From: Fontimonas thermophila
Lineage (GTDB): Bacteria; Pseudomonadota; Gammaproteobacteria; Nevskiales; Nevskiaceae
Direction: 5' to 3'
NCBI RefSeq assembly: GCF_900113085.1
Contig: NZ_FOOC01000007.1
Coordinates: forward strand, 62,001 to 126,000
DNA length: 64,000 bases
Below the pieces are notes generated by a model, which was given only the letters and a program-made list of their open reading frames with translations, was not told the DNA's origin and ran no database searches. The number at the start of each line of letters is the position of its first letter. The stretch's first letter is position 1. Positions 45,423 through 54,667 of this stretch are shown in pieces. The position numbers and the translations under genes were made by a program.

Positions 45423-48068
45423 TCAAATTGCCGACAGCAGCGCGTCGAGCTCGGCTTCGTCAAGGCCGGCGTGCTGGCGCGTTCCCTCCGTGAGCACCGA
45501 GTGCGCCAGTGCCGCTTTGCGCGCCTGCATCGCCTGGATTTTTTCTTCGACGGTGCCGCTGCATATCAGCTTGTAGACGAACACCGGCTTGTCCTGCCCG
45601 ATGCGGTGGGCACGGTCGGCAGCCTGCGCCTCGACGGCCGGGTTCCACCAGGGGTCGTAGTGGATCACGGTATCGGCGGCGGTGAGGTTGAGGCCGACGC
45701 CGCCGGCCTTGAGGCTGATCAGGAATACGGGCACATCGCCGCGCTGGAAACGTTCGACCAGGGCGCCGCGATCACGCGTTTGGCCGGTCAGTTCGAGAAA
45801 GCGGATGTCGCGCGCACGCAGGGCCTGCGCGATCAGCGCCAGCATCGCGGTGAACTGCGAGAACACCAGCACGCGGCGGTTTTCGGCGATCAGTTCGTCG
45901 AGCAGTTCGAGCAGATGTTCGAGTTTGGCGGATTCCCGGACGGCACCGGCGCCCTCGAGCTTGACCAGGCGCGGATCGCAGCAGACCTGGCGCAGTTTGA
46001 GCAGCGCATCGAGTACGACGATGCCGGATTGCGCCAGGCCATGCTCGGCGATGGCCGCGCGCACGCGCCGTTCCTGGATGATGCGCAGGGATTCGTAGAG
46101 GTCGCGCTGGCGGCCGTCGAGGTCGATGCGGCGCAGGATTTCGGTGCGCGGTGGCAGCTCGGGAGCGACGTCCTCCTTGCGTCGGCGCAGGATCAGCGGG
46201 GCGATGCGCCGGTTGAGCCGCTGCTGGCGGGCTTGATTGGCGTGCTTTTCGATCGGGATGCGGTAGAGCAGGTTGAACTGGCGCTCGGAGCCGAGCAGTC
46301 CGGGTTCGACGGCGTCGAGCTGGGCCCACAGTTCGCCCAGATGATTCTCCAGCGGCGTGCCGGTGACGGCGAGCCGGCGTTTGACGCGCAGCCTGCGTAC
46401 GATCTGCGCCGTTTGCGTGCGGGCGTTCTTGATCGTCTGCGCCTCGTCCAGCACGAGCAGGTCGAAGCTGTGCGCACGCAGACGCTCATGGTCGCGCGCG
46501 AGCAACGGATAGGTCGTGATGACGAGGTCGTGATGCGCGATTTGTGCGTATAGCTCGCGGCGGTCGGGTCCGTGCAGGACCAGCATGCGCAGTTCCGGCG
46601 CAAAACGCCGCACTTCCTCGCGCCAGTTCGCGACCAGGCTGGTCGGCACGACGATGAGCACCGGTCCGCGCAGACGGTTGTGTGCGCGCTCGGTCCAGAC
46701 GTGGGCGAGAATCTGCAACGTTTTGCCGAGTCCCATGTCGTCGGCGAGGATGCCGCCGAGTCCGGCCTCGGCCAGCGCGCCGAGCCAGGCCAGACCCTGC
46801 TGCTGGTAGGGGCGCAAGTGGGCACGGAATCCGGGCGCCGGCGGTTGCGGCGGACGCGGCGTGGCGAACGCCTGCAGACGTGCGCGCAAGGCTTCCCCGC
46901 CGCGCGGATCCAGCGGCAACTCATCGAGGATCGCGGTCTGTGGCAGGCGCAGGCGCAGGCTGGACTCGGCGGGATGGGGGCGGTGTTCCGGAGAGTGCGT
47001 CAGCCACTCGGCGAGCGGCTCGATCAGCGCGCGCAGGCGCCGGAGCGGCAGCGGCACGCGGCGGCGCTCGTCGAGCGCGGCCAGCCAGACCGCATCCTCG
47101 GGCTCATTGGGCGCCGGTGTCCGTGGAAAAGCAGGGTCCGCGAGCAGATGGCGCAGCACGGGCAGCAGGTCGATGCGTTCACCGGCGATCTCGATCCCCA
47201 GCGCCACGTCGAACCAGGCATCGCCATGATCCCGCACGTCGAGATGCCAGGCCTCCGGCGCCGGCAAGAGTTCCACCGGAAAGCCGTCGTCGAACTCCAG
47301 TGCGAAGCCGGCGGCGGCAAGACGCGGCAGCACGTTGCCGAGATGCTGTGGCGAGGCGGCGCGCCCTGCGCCGCGTTCGAGGACGTAATCGCTGATGCTA
47401 AAGCGCGCAAGCTCGGCATCGTCCAGATAAAGCCCCAGGAGGTGATCGGCACGCACCAGGTTGAAGTGGCGCAGGCGTTCGGCGATCTCACCTTCGGCGA
47501 CGCGCAGGCGCTCGATGCGCGGCGACTCGGCGCCAGTCAGCGGAGCCCGGGCGTGTTCGTCGGCCGGTACGCGGTGGCCGTCGTAATCGAAGTACAGCCG
47601 TGCGACGCCGATACGGGGTGCCAGCGCCCGGTGTGTGCGGACGGCGAGGTGCTCGCTGCGCAACCTGAGTACGGGTTTGGGCAGATGGTGCAGAGGGGAG
47701 TCCGCGTCCGTCGGCGTCGCGAGTTGCGGTTCTTCGAGGATCAGCGGTACCGGTTCGCGCAGACGCGCGACCGCGGTGAGCAACGCCGCCGCGCAATGCC
47801 CGCACTGCTGGCCATCGGCACAGTCACAGCGCATGCCGATGCATAGCGGCGCCATCGCCTGCTGCTGTACGTCGATCCGGCAATGGTGGGCGGTGTCGCC
47901 GTCGCGCACCTGCGCGGTGATGCACAGCTGTTCGCCGTGGCTGTCGAATTCCATCTGCGTGACCGCATTCCGGCGCGCATAGTCGCTGCCCTGGCGGAGC
48001 GCGCGGCGCTCGAACAGTCGCGGCCAGTTCGAGCCGGCGAGCAGGGCGAGCAGGGCGGGAGCGGGCAT
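45423..48068 (-). CDS. SWIM zinc-finger plus SNF2-family helicase
   Basis: 881 residues. N-terminal SWIM motif CxCx5CxH as Cys81, Cys83, Cys89 and His91 (CDCADGQQCGHC). A middle region of unknown fold follows. Then the SNF2 ATPase: LRPYQQQGLAWLGALAEAG, ILADDMGLGKTLQILAH (Walker A), LIVVPTSLVANWREE, LLVLDEAQTIKNARTQ (DEAQ box), LAVTGTPLENHLGELWAQ, and helicase C motifs (RVLVFSQFTAML, LSLKAGGVGLNL type, DRAHRIGQDKPV). Bacterial HepA/SWIM proteins of this type are probably nucleoprotein remodellers; role unproven. Start ATG 48068 lacks a strong ribosome site. 50 bases upstream of the TauD-like gene. Confidence 0.94.
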   Translation of the reverse strand: MPAPALLALLAGSNWPRLFERRALRQGSDYARRNAVTQMEFDSHGEQLCITAQVRDGDTAHHCRIDVQQQAMAPLCIGMRCDCADGQQCGHCAAALLTAVARLREPVPLILEEPQLATPTDADSPLHHLPKPVLRLRSEHLAVRTHRALAPRIGVARLYFDYDGHRVPADEHARAPLTGAESPRIERLRVAEGEIAERLRHFNLVRADHLLGLYLDDAELARFSISDYVLERGAGRAASPQHLGNVLPRLAAAGFALEFDDGFPVELLPAPEAWHLDVRDHGDAWFDVALGIEIAGERIDLLPVLRHLLADPAFPRTPAPNEPEDAVWLAALDERRRVPLPLRRLRALIEPLAEWLTHSPEHRPHPAESSLRLRLPQTAILDELPLDPRGGEALRARLQAFATPRPPQPPAPGFRAHLRPYQQQGLAWLGALAEAGLGGILADDMGLGKTLQILAHVWTERAHNRLRGPVLIVVPTSLVANWREEVRRFAPELRMLVLHGPDRRELYAQIAHHDLVITTYPLLARDHERLRAHSFDLLVLDEAQTIKNARTQTAQIVRRLRVKRRLAVTGTPLENHLGELWAQLDAVEPGLLGSERQFNLLYRIPIEKHANQARQQRLNRRIAPLILRRRKEDVAPELPPRTEILRRIDLDGRQRDLYESLRIIQERRVRAAIAEHGLAQSGIVVLDALLKLRQVCCDPRLVKLEGAGAVRESAKLEHLLELLDELIAENRRVLVFSQFTAMLALIAQALRARDIRFLELTGQTRDRGALVERFQRGDVPVFLISLKAGGVGLNLTAADTVIHYDPWWNPAVEAQAADRAHRIGQDKPVFVYKLICSGTVEEKIQAMQARKAALAHSVLTEGTRQHAGLDEAELDALLSAI

Positions 48069-48220
48069 GGCCGAATCGGAAAAGCAGTCATCGAACCCAT
48101 AAGGCTAGCAAACCCCGCGCTTGGCCTCGTGCGGTCGATGTTTGTCCGCCGCGTGGACTTCATCCTGGCGCCGGATACGCGACCGGTACGCTCTGACCGG
48201 CACTGCGCCCGGGCGGGCTT

Positions 48221-49987
48221 TCAGAGGCTGTCGCGCAGCGTGCAGGCCGGTGCCTCGCCGGCACTGCAGGCCGCATCGGCAGCGGCCCGGGCTTCGTCGG
48301 TGCGGCCGAGCGTCGCCAGCGTGCGCGCGAGATGAAAACGCCCGCTGCGATCGTCCGGACGCTGTTGCAGCACCAGTGTCCATAGCTGCAAAGCCTCCTC
48401 GTGGCGCGCACGACGGACCAGCACCTCGTCGAGAATCAGCGCGGCCTCGAGCTGTGCCGGCGCCAGCGCGAGCGCGGCGCGGGCGTCGGCTTCCCGTTGC
48501 TTTTCGAAGCTGCTGCCCAGACGTCCGTACAGCGCCGCCCGTGCGGCATGGGCCTGTGCGCGCAGGGTTGCCGGCGCGTTTTCGGCCTGCAGTGCGATGA
48601 TCGCCTCGTCGAGCAAGCGCAAGGCTTCTGTGAGCGCGCCGGCGCGTTCGTGGGCATGCGCCTGCGCCAGCAGGACGGCACCGGATGCGGCCCGTGTGGG
48701 CAGACTCGGCGCGAGCGCCAGGGTGCGCGGCGATGTCTGCGGAATGGCTGCGTGTGGTGCTTCGTCCGTCGCCGGCACCGGTGCCGGGGGTGGTGGTGCC
48801 GTGTGCGGCGGGTCGGTCAGCGGCCGCACGGCGGCCAGCCAGGCATGTCCGAGCCGCCCGGCGGCGATGTGCAGCTCGATGTGCGCACGGTCCAGCGGTG
48901 TCTGCTGCCAGACCGCTTCGGGAACCTCGGCGACGATCGGCCGTGGGCTGCCGAACAGACCGCGTGCCTGAAGCTGCGCGCTCAACCAGCGGTAACGCGG
49001 CGGCACCGTATCGGCGAGACGCTCGCGTCCGGTGACCTCGACGACGACGACATGCCGCGCCTGGGCTTCGCCGTGACCGTTGCGCAACAGGGCTGCGGCC
49101 ACCAGTGCTGGCGGGGTCGCGGCGATGACGGCGGCGACCAGGGGCGTAAGCAGTCGGCCGCTGGTCGGGTGCCCGCGCAGCAGCACCAGGCCCGGCAACA
49201 GTGCCGCCGGCAAGGCCAGTGGCAGCGCAGCGAGCGCATCGCGAACCAGGGCCGGCAGGTCCAGCGGCGGATAGGTCTCGTATCCGATCATGCACGCAGC
49301 GAGCGCGGCAATCGGTGCCAATGCACAGGTCACCAGCAACATCAGGCGCCGCGCCTTCCAGGCGGTGGTGACCGGCGTCAGCGCGCCGGTGAACGGCGGC
49401 AGCGCCGTGGCAAGCTCCGCCAGTGCGTGACCCCAGCGATGCAGCTTCGCCTCGGCCGTGTCGGCGGGGAGCAGTGCGGCGATGTCGAACTGTGCGCGCA
49501 ACTGTCCGCGCGCCAGCGTGATTGTGCGTGCCCCCAGATCGAACAAGGTCTGCATCGCTTCCCGCGCTGCCGGTGCGCGCAGCAGCGCACCGGCCAGCTC
49601 GCGGTAATCGCAGTCGATCAGATGGCGCCGGTCGAAGTCCCGGTTACCGCTCGGGACGATGGTGGCGAGATGGCAGCAGCGCGCGAGGCGGTCGAGTGCG
49701 CGCAGGCGCATGATCGACAGGCGTGGCAGTTCCGGGGCCGGTGTCGAGAGAAACAGATGGCGGCGGCCGTGGGCCTTCTGCTCCGCGACGCGCGCGATCA
49801 GGCGACGGCTGCCGTATTCAAAGCGGCGAGCAGTCGCATCCAGGCCGAGTGCCCTCAGCAGCACCGCTTGGGTATGCGCACGCCAGGCCCGTACCGCGAT
49901 CAAAGCCGCGGCAAGGCCGATCGCCAGGGCCCAAAGCCCGGCGTAAGACGCAATGCTTGCGGATTGAGCCCCCGGCACGTGTTCCAT
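48221..49987 (-). CDS. Multi-pass membrane protein with C-terminal TPR repeats
   Basis: 588 residues from ATG 49987. One N-terminal helix (YAGLWALAIGLAAALIAV) leads into a soluble part with ELPRLSIMRLRALDRLARC. A cluster of three membrane helices lies around residues 215-310 (LMLLVTCALAPIAALAACMI, ALPLALPAALLPGLVLL, LTPLVAAVIAATPPALVAAA). A proline-rich linker (PPHTAPPPPAPVPATDEAP) leads to three or four TPR units, including HEEALQLWTLVLQQRPDD and LARTLATLGRTDEARAAADAA. I recognise no named family; TPRs suggest a scaffold. 152 bases separate it from the SNF2 gene, with nothing else visible there. GGGGG sits directly at the start, so the start is uncertain. Confidence 0.75.
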   Translation of the reverse strand: MEHVPGAQSASIASYAGLWALAIGLAAALIAVRAWRAHTQAVLLRALGLDATARRFEYGSRRLIARVAEQKAHGRRHLFLSTPAPELPRLSIMRLRALDRLARCCHLATIVPSGNRDFDRRHLIDCDYRELAGALLRAPAAREAMQTLFDLGARTITLARGQLRAQFDIAALLPADTAEAKLHRWGHALAELATALPPFTGALTPVTTAWKARRLMLLVTCALAPIAALAACMIGYETYPPLDLPALVRDALAALPLALPAALLPGLVLLRGHPTSGRLLTPLVAAVIAATPPALVAAALLRNGHGEAQARHVVVVEVTGRERLADTVPPRYRWLSAQLQARGLFGSPRPIVAEVPEAVWQQTPLDRAHIELHIAAGRLGHAWLAAVRPLTDPPHTAPPPPAPVPATDEAPHAAIPQTSPRTLALAPSLPTRAASGAVLLAQAHAHERAGALTEALRLLDEAIIALQAENAPATLRAQAHAARAALYGRLGSSFEKQREADARAALALAPAQLEAALILDEVLVRRARHEEALQLWTLVLQQRPDDRSGRFHLARTLATLGRTDEARAAADAACSAGEAPACTLRDSL

Positions 49988-50057
49988 CCCCCGAGCGGAC
50001 ACCTTAGCCGGCCGGTGCGGCAAAGGCCAGTCAGGGCGTTGCCGGATGCGCCGTGCC

Positions 50058-50477
50058 TTATTCGCCGATGATTTTCACCAGCACGCGTTTGCGCCGCCGA
50101 CCGTCGAATTCGCCATAGAAGATTTGTTCCCACGGCCCGAAGTCGAGGGCGCCGGCGGTGACGGCGACGACAACCTCGCGGCCCATGAGCTGGCGCTTGA
50201 GATGGCTGTCGGCGTTGTCCTCGCCGGTGTCATTGTGGCGCCACTGCCCGATGGGCGCGTGCGGTGCGAGCTGTTCCAGCCAGCGGGCGAAATCCTGGTG
50301 CAGGCCTTGTTCGTCGTCGTTGATGAAGACGCTGGCCGAGATGTGCATCGCGTTGACCAGGCACAAACCCTCGCGGATGCCGCTTTCGGCGAGCGCCTGT
50401 TCGACCTGGGGCGTGATGTTGAGGAAGGCGATGCGCGTGGGCGTTTGAAACCACAGTTCCTTTCGATAGCTCTTCAT
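50058..50477 (-). CDS. YjbQ family protein (secondary thiamine-phosphate synthase fold)
   Basis: 139 residues. Family hallmarks: [53 protein letters not shown], and [16 protein letters not shown] at the C-terminus. UPF0047/YjbQ proteins have weak thiamine-phosphate-synthase activity in vitro; the true role is not settled. ATG 50477 gives the usual ~140-residue length; the open frame upstream is an artefact of high GC. Divergent from the GST gene with a 190-base gap that should hold both promoters. Confidence 0.93.
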   Translation of the reverse strand: MKSYRKELWFQTPTRIAFLNITPQVEQALAESGIREGLCLVNAMHISASVFINDDEQGLHQDFARWLEQLAPHAPIGQWRHNDTGEDNADSHLKRQLMGREVVVAVTAGALDFGPWEQIFYGEFDGRRRKRVLVKIIGE

Positions 50478-50667
50478 GCGCGGTTTCCGAAGAAGCACGA
50501 ACCTCGCGACCGTCCACCCGCCGCCGGGTCGTAGCACCCGGCGCGGTTTTGCCGGCGATCGGCGGTGGGGTATGGGGCGCTCCCATCCCGGAAGTTCAAA
50601 GATGGCGCGCCGCTTGCTTGTCACATGCATGGTTTAGGGTACCGCCGTGCCACTCAAGGAGCGAGTG

Positions 50668-51525
50668 ATGATGCCGCCGCTGACGCTGTATACCTTTGCT
50701 GCCTCGCAATCGAGCGAGAAAATCCGCTGGGCGCTGGATGCCAGCGGCCTGCCCTATCGTGAGCGGCGCCTGACGCCTTTTTTGCATTATGGCGCGTATC
50801 CGCACCGATCCGCAGGTCTGGGGACCTCGCTGCCGGTGCTGGAAGCCGATGGCGAGATGATCGAGGACAGCACCCGGATTCTGGAATGGCTGGAGACGCA
50901 CCGTGCGCCGTTTCCATTGATCCCGCAGGATCCTGTGCTGCGCACCGCGGTGATGCGTAGCGAGGCGCGTTTCGATCACATTGGCCCGCATGTGGTGCGC
51001 TGCATGTATGCAACCCTGCTGGACGATGGGGATCTGGTGCAGCGCTTGTGGTCGGTCGATGCGGGTTTCATCCAGGCCGCGGTGCTGCGCGCTGCGTTTC
51101 CGGTGCTGAGCCGTCTGTTCCGCCGTGGCCTTGGCCTCGATGCGCCGGCGCTGCTCAAGCATTCACAGGGCGTCATCGTCCGCGCGCTCGATGAACTGGA
51201 TCGCATGGCCGAAGATGGGCGCCCTTATCTGGTCGGAGAAGCTTTGACGGTGGCCGACATCACTGCGGCGGCGCATCTGGCGCCGCTGGCATGTCCCGAC
51301 GAGCATCCGGTGTTTTCGGACATCGAGTATCGCGATGCAATCGCGCCGTTGGTGAGCCGCTGGCAGGCCCGGCCGGCCCTGGCCTGGGTGCGCGAGCTTT
51401 ATCGCCTGCACCGCCGTGTCCGGCCGCTGCGCGTGTTGACCCAGGCGCCGAGTGCCGCACAAGCCTTCCGGTCTTCGCGCCCGCGCCGTATCCGGCCGGC
51501 GGGACGATTCTTGGCGGGACGCTAG
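50668..51525 (+). CDS. Glutathione S-transferase family protein
   Basis: 285 residues. Thioredoxin-like N-terminal domain with LYTFAASQSSEKIRWALDAS (Ser in the active-site region, where GSTs activate glutathione), GTSLPVLEADGEMIEDST (cis-Pro and the ESxx-type DST motif). A helical C-terminal domain follows: LDELDRMAEDGRPYLVGEAL and LTVADITAAAHLAPL. It is longer than typical GSTs (~210) because of an insert around residues 110-160 and a basic C-terminal tail (RSSRPRRIRPAGRFLAGR). AAGGAG precedes ATG 50668 by six bases. Divergent from the yjbQ-like gene. Confidence 0.9.
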   Translation: MMPPLTLYTFAASQSSEKIRWALDASGLPYRERRLTPFLHYGAYPHRSAGLGTSLPVLEADGEMIEDSTRILEWLETHRAPFPLIPQDPVLRTAVMRSEARFDHIGPHVVRCMYATLLDDGDLVQRLWSVDAGFIQAAVLRAAFPVLSRLFRRGLGLDAPALLKHSQGVIVRALDELDRMAEDGRPYLVGEALTVADITAAAHLAPLACPDEHPVFSDIEYRDAIAPLVSRWQARPALAWVRELYRLHRRVRPLRVLTQAPSAAQAFRSSRPRRIRPAGRFLAGR

Positions 51526-51601
51526 CCGGTGCGCAGGCGGCGCAAGAAGGGTGCGTGGGCGCCCGTATACTCACAGCGGGTCATTACCGGGTGTCGTTGC
51601 C

Positions 51602-52030
51602 ATGACATTGCCGCGCATCGTTTCATTGCTGGGTTACGCGGGGTTGCTTCCGTTCATCGCCGGGCCGTTGTGGCTCACGCTGATGCCGCACACCGCGCCG
51701 GCCTGGCTCGACCACAGCTGGCTCGCCTATGTCGCGATGATCGCAGCCTTCATGGCCGGCAGTTTCTGGGGATTCGCGCTGCCGGCCTGTGAGGGGCCGG
51801 AAGGCACGATGGGTCTGGTCTTCGCGTCGGTGCTGATGATCGTCGCCTGGGGTGCGGTGACGCTGCCGTTCACCGTGGCGCTGGCCGCCTTGATCGTGGT
51901 CTTTCTGCTGCTGCTACTTGCGGATTTCTGGCGGGAGCGCACGCTCGGCTCGGTCGAAGGCTATTTCCGCCTGCGCACCGTGCTGACCGTGGGGGCGTGC
52001 GCCACCTTGATCTGGCGGCTGATGATCTGA
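51602..52030 (+). CDS. DUF3429 small integral membrane protein
   Basis: 142 residues with four or five membrane helices: IVSLLGYAGLLPFIAGPLWL, WLAYVAMIAAFMAGSFWGFAL, MGLVFASVLMIVAWGAV, LAALIVVFLLLLLADFW and VLTVGACATLIWRLM. The loop FMAGSFWGFALPACEGPEG resembles the conserved FLGxxxWG motif of DUF3429. Function unknown. ATG 51602 follows the GST gene by 76 bases. Convergent with the pirin gene after a 20-base gap. Confidence 0.85.
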   Translation: MTLPRIVSLLGYAGLLPFIAGPLWLTLMPHTAPAWLDHSWLAYVAMIAAFMAGSFWGFALPACEGPEGTMGLVFASVLMIVAWGAVTLPFTVALAALIVVFLLLLLADFWRERTLGSVEGYFRLRTVLTVGACATLIWRLMI

Positions 52031-52050
52031 TTTTTCCGATCAATACCGGC

Positions 52051-52911
52051 TCAGAGCGCCAGCCGGCCGCTGCGATAATCCGCGATCGCCTGCTCGATCT
52101 GTTCGCGTGTGTTCATCACGAACGGGCCGTACTGTACGACCGGCTCGCGCAGCGGTTTGCCGGCGATCAGCAGAAAACGCGCATCGTCCGCTCCGGCGTG
52201 AAGGGTGACGTGCGCGCCGTCGGAGAGCACACCGGCGGCAGAGCGCGGCAGCACCTTGGCGCCGATGCGCACACTGCCTTCATAGGCATAGACGAAGGCC
52301 TGGTGGCCCACGGGCAATGCGGTGCCGAATGTCGCCTGCGCCGGCAGTCCGACGTCCAGGTAGAGCGGATCGGTGGTGATTGTCCCGGGCGCGGGATTGA
52401 TCGGTCCTGCCACCCGACGGCCGTCGAGCATCGCGGTCCCGGCGATCACCTTCGCCCATCCGCCGCCGGATAGCGCGACCGTCGGGATGTGTTCGGCCGC
52501 AATGTCGCGATACGCCGGCGGCTGCATCTTCTCGCGCGCCGGCAGGTTGATCCACAACTGGAAGCCGCGCAGACGTCCGGACGTCTGTTGCGGCATCTCC
52601 GAATGGATCACGCCGCGACCGGCGATCATCCACTGCACGTCGCCGGCTTTCAGTTCGCCGACGTTGCCGAGATGATCCTCATGGCGCATGTGGCCGTCGA
52701 TCATGTAGGTCACGGTCGTAAAGCCGCGGTGTGGATGCATCGGGAAGCCGGCGATGTAGTCGTCCGGATGCTCGGTGCCGAACTCGTCGAACATCAGGAA
52801 CGGATCCAGGCGCAGCGCAGGCGTCGCGCCGAGGCTGCGCCGCAGCTTGACGCCGGCCCCATCGGAGGTTGTGACGCTGGGGATGATGTGGACGAGTTCG
52901 CGGGTATCCAT
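52051..52911 (-). CDS. Pirin family protein (cupin, quercetinase-like)
   Basis: 286 residues. Bicupin iron protein; E. coli YhhW has quercetin 2,3-dioxygenase activity. Visible: MFDEFGTEHPDDYIAGFPMHPHRGF with the metal His pair (HPHR), MIDGHMRHEDHLGNVGEL (His, Glu ligands), VQWMIAGRGVIHSEMPQ, FQLWINLPAREKMQPPAYRD. The last part is a short C-terminal cupin. ATG 52911 has GGAG with a six-base gap; an ATG at 52917 is too close to it. It follows azoR by 21 bases on the same strand, a pairing common beside LysR genes. Confidence 0.95.
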   Translation of the reverse strand: MDTRELVHIIPSVTTSDGAGVKLRRSLGATPALRLDPFLMFDEFGTEHPDDYIAGFPMHPHRGFTTVTYMIDGHMRHEDHLGNVGELKAGDVQWMIAGRGVIHSEMPQQTSGRLRGFQLWINLPAREKMQPPAYRDIAAEHIPTVALSGGGWAKVIAGTAMLDGRRVAGPINPAPGTITTDPLYLDVGLPAQATFGTALPVGHQAFVYAYEGSVRIGAKVLPRSAAGVLSDGAHVTLHAGADDARFLLIAGKPLREPVVQYGPFVMNTREQIEQAIADYRSGRLAL

Positions 52912-52932
52912 GAGCATCTCCGGTGGCGGCGG

Positions 52933-53535
52933 TCAGGCCGCCAGACGTTCGATCGTCTGGCGTGCCGCCTGCAAGGCCTGTTCGCGCTCGGTTTCGCCGA
53001 TGTTCAGGCCCTCGGCATAGACGAAGGTCAGATCGCGGATGCCGAGCAGGGCGAAGAAATCGCGGACATGGCCGGTTTGCGTGTCGCGCGCCGTGCCCTG
53101 GTGATACCCCCCGCGCGTGGCAAAGATATAGACCTTGCGATCGCCGATCAGCCCTTCCGGGCCTTGAGGGGTATAGCGGAAGCTGACCCCGGCGCGGGCG
53201 ATGTGGTCGAACCAGGCCTTGAGCGGCGAGGGGATACCGAAGTTGTACATCGGCAGTCCGAGCACGATGGTGTCGGCCGCTTTGAGTTCGGCGATCAGCG
53301 CATCGCTCTCGGCGACGATCGCTTGCTGCGCCGGCGTGCGTTCCTGCGGCGGTGTGAGAAATGCCTGGAAACGCTCCGCGGTCAGATGCGGCAACGGATG
53401 GGCCGCAAGATCCCGCACGATGACCCGGGTGTCCGGATGGCGGGCGCAATAGGCGGCGACGAATGCGCTGGCAAGCTGCGACGACTGGCCGTTTTCCAAA
53501 TAAAGACTGGTGTTGATCTGCAACAGCGTGCGCAT
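52933..53535 (-). CDS. azoR: FMN-dependent NADH:quinone/azo reductase AzoR
   Basis: 200 residues, the normal length. Flavodoxin-like quinone/azo reductase, detoxifying electrophilic quinones. Visible: LLQINTSLYLENGQSSQLAS (phosphate-binding loop), LGLPMYNFGIPSPLKAWFDHIARAGVSFRY with the MYNF/PSPLKAWFD flavin motifs, IFATRGGYHQG. GGAG lies nine bases before ATG 53535 (MRTLLQINT). Divergent from the LysR regulator across a 111-base AT-rich region with an inverted repeat; co-directional with pirin. Probably induced by quinones via that regulator (inference). Confidence 0.95.
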   Translation of the reverse strand: MRTLLQINTSLYLENGQSSQLASAFVAAYCARHPDTRVIVRDLAAHPLPHLTAERFQAFLTPPQERTPAQQAIVAESDALIAELKAADTIVLGLPMYNFGIPSPLKAWFDHIARAGVSFRYTPQGPEGLIGDRKVYIFATRGGYHQGTARDTQTGHVRDFFALLGIRDLTFVYAEGLNIGETEREQALQAARQTIERLAA

Positions 53536-53590
53536 CTTCAAGACTCCAGAAAATCAGGGGAGCCGTATTAAACGTTTGCCGTTTTGAATA

Positions 53591-53614
53591 TAAAAGCGCA
53601 AAAATTCGCGCTTA
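53591..53614. promoter_or_regulatory. Probable LysR operator in the azoR-lysR intergenic region
   Basis: AAGCGC (53594-53599) and GCGCTT (53608-53613) form a perfect inverted repeat with an eight-base AT-rich spacer, inside the AT-rich gap between the divergent azoR and LysR genes. Outer bases TAA/TTA extend the symmetry, resembling the T-N11-A layout of LysR sites. Confidence 0.5.
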
Positions 53615-53646
53615 TCGATCGATTTATTCGATTCTTCGGGCGTGAT

Positions 53647-54576
53647 GTGACGAACACCCCTCGGATTTCCCTGGAACAGTGGCGCGCCCTGGTGGCCGTG
53701 GTGGAAGCCGGCGGTTACGCCCAGGCGGCGCAGCGTCTGCACAAGACCCAATCGACGATCACCTATGCGGTGCAGAAGCTGGAGCAGCGGCTCGGTGTCA
53801 AGGTGTTTGCGATCCAGGGGCGCAAGGCGGTGCTGACTGCCGCTGGACAGATGCTGTACCGCCGCGGCCGCCGCTTGATCGAGGAGGCGGCGCAGCTCGA
53901 GCAGGCCGCACGCGCGCTCGGCTCCGGCTGGGAGGCCGAGCTGCGTCTTGCGGTGGACGCGATTTTCCCGACCTGGCTTTTGCTCCAATGCTTTGCCGAA
54001 TTCTCGGCCGAGCATCCGGACACGCGCATCGAGCTGATCGAATCCGTGCTCGGCGGGACCACCGAGGCGCTGGTCGAGGGGCGGGTGCAGCTTGCGATCG
54101 CATCGGCCGTGCCGACGGGCTTTCTCGGCGAGGTGCTGATGGAGGTGCCATTCGTGCCGGTGGCTCATCCCGAGCATCCGCTGCACCAGCTCGGCCGGCC
54201 GCTGACGCTCGCCGATCTGCGCGCGCACCGCCATCTGGTGATCCGCGATTCCGGGACCCAGCGCGAGCACAATCCAGCCTGGCTGGGCGAACGCCGCTGG
54301 ACGGTTTCGCACAAGGCCACGTCCATCCGCGCCGCCTGCATGGGCCTGGGGTTTGCCTGGTACGCCGAGCCCATCATCCGCGATGAACTCACCGCCGGCA
54401 TGCTCAAGCCACTGCCAATGGCCGGCGACAGCGGCCGGCGCGCCACGCTATACCTGATCCACGCCGATCCCGATACGGCCGGCCCCGGTATCCGCAAGCT
54501 CGCCGGCATCATCCGCAGGCGCGTGCAGACCTGCATCGACGAGGGACACGCGCGCGCGCCGATCCCAGGCGGCTAG
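53647..54576 (+). CDS. LysR-family transcriptional regulator
   Basis: 309 residues from GTG 53647. N-terminal winged HTH: ISLEQWRALVAVVEAGGYAQ, AAQRLHKTQSTITYAVQKLE, QRLGVKVFAIQGRKAVLTAAG. C-terminal effector-binding domain: LRLAVDAIFPTWLLLQCFAE, LVEGRVQLAIASAVP, RHLVIRDSGTQ. An in-frame TTG at 53584 would add AT-rich residues covering the operator, so the GTG is preferred, though its ribosome site is weak. Divergent from azoR-pirin, which it probably regulates together with its own expression. Confidence 0.92.
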   Translation: MTNTPRISLEQWRALVAVVEAGGYAQAAQRLHKTQSTITYAVQKLEQRLGVKVFAIQGRKAVLTAAGQMLYRRGRRLIEEAAQLEQAARALGSGWEAELRLAVDAIFPTWLLLQCFAEFSAEHPDTRIELIESVLGGTTEALVEGRVQLAIASAVPTGFLGEVLMEVPFVPVAHPEHPLHQLGRPLTLADLRAHRHLVIRDSGTQREHNPAWLGERRWTVSHKATSIRAACMGLGFAWYAEPIIRDELTAGMLKPLPMAGDSGRRATLYLIHADPDTAGPGIRKLAGIIRRRVQTCIDEGHARAPIPGG

Positions 54577-54667
54577 GAGCACGCAGGGCGACAGCCGATC
54601 GGCCGGCGGCGGCGCGACGCCCGGCGGGATCCAGCGCGGCGCTCGCGCCGTGCCGATCATGGCGGCT

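Noticed and set aside
45423-50023. Helicases plus TPR protein as an anti-phage defence island
   Set aside because: No nuclease, methyltransferase, integrase or effector is nearby, and Lhr and SWIM/SNF2 proteins are common housekeeping genes.
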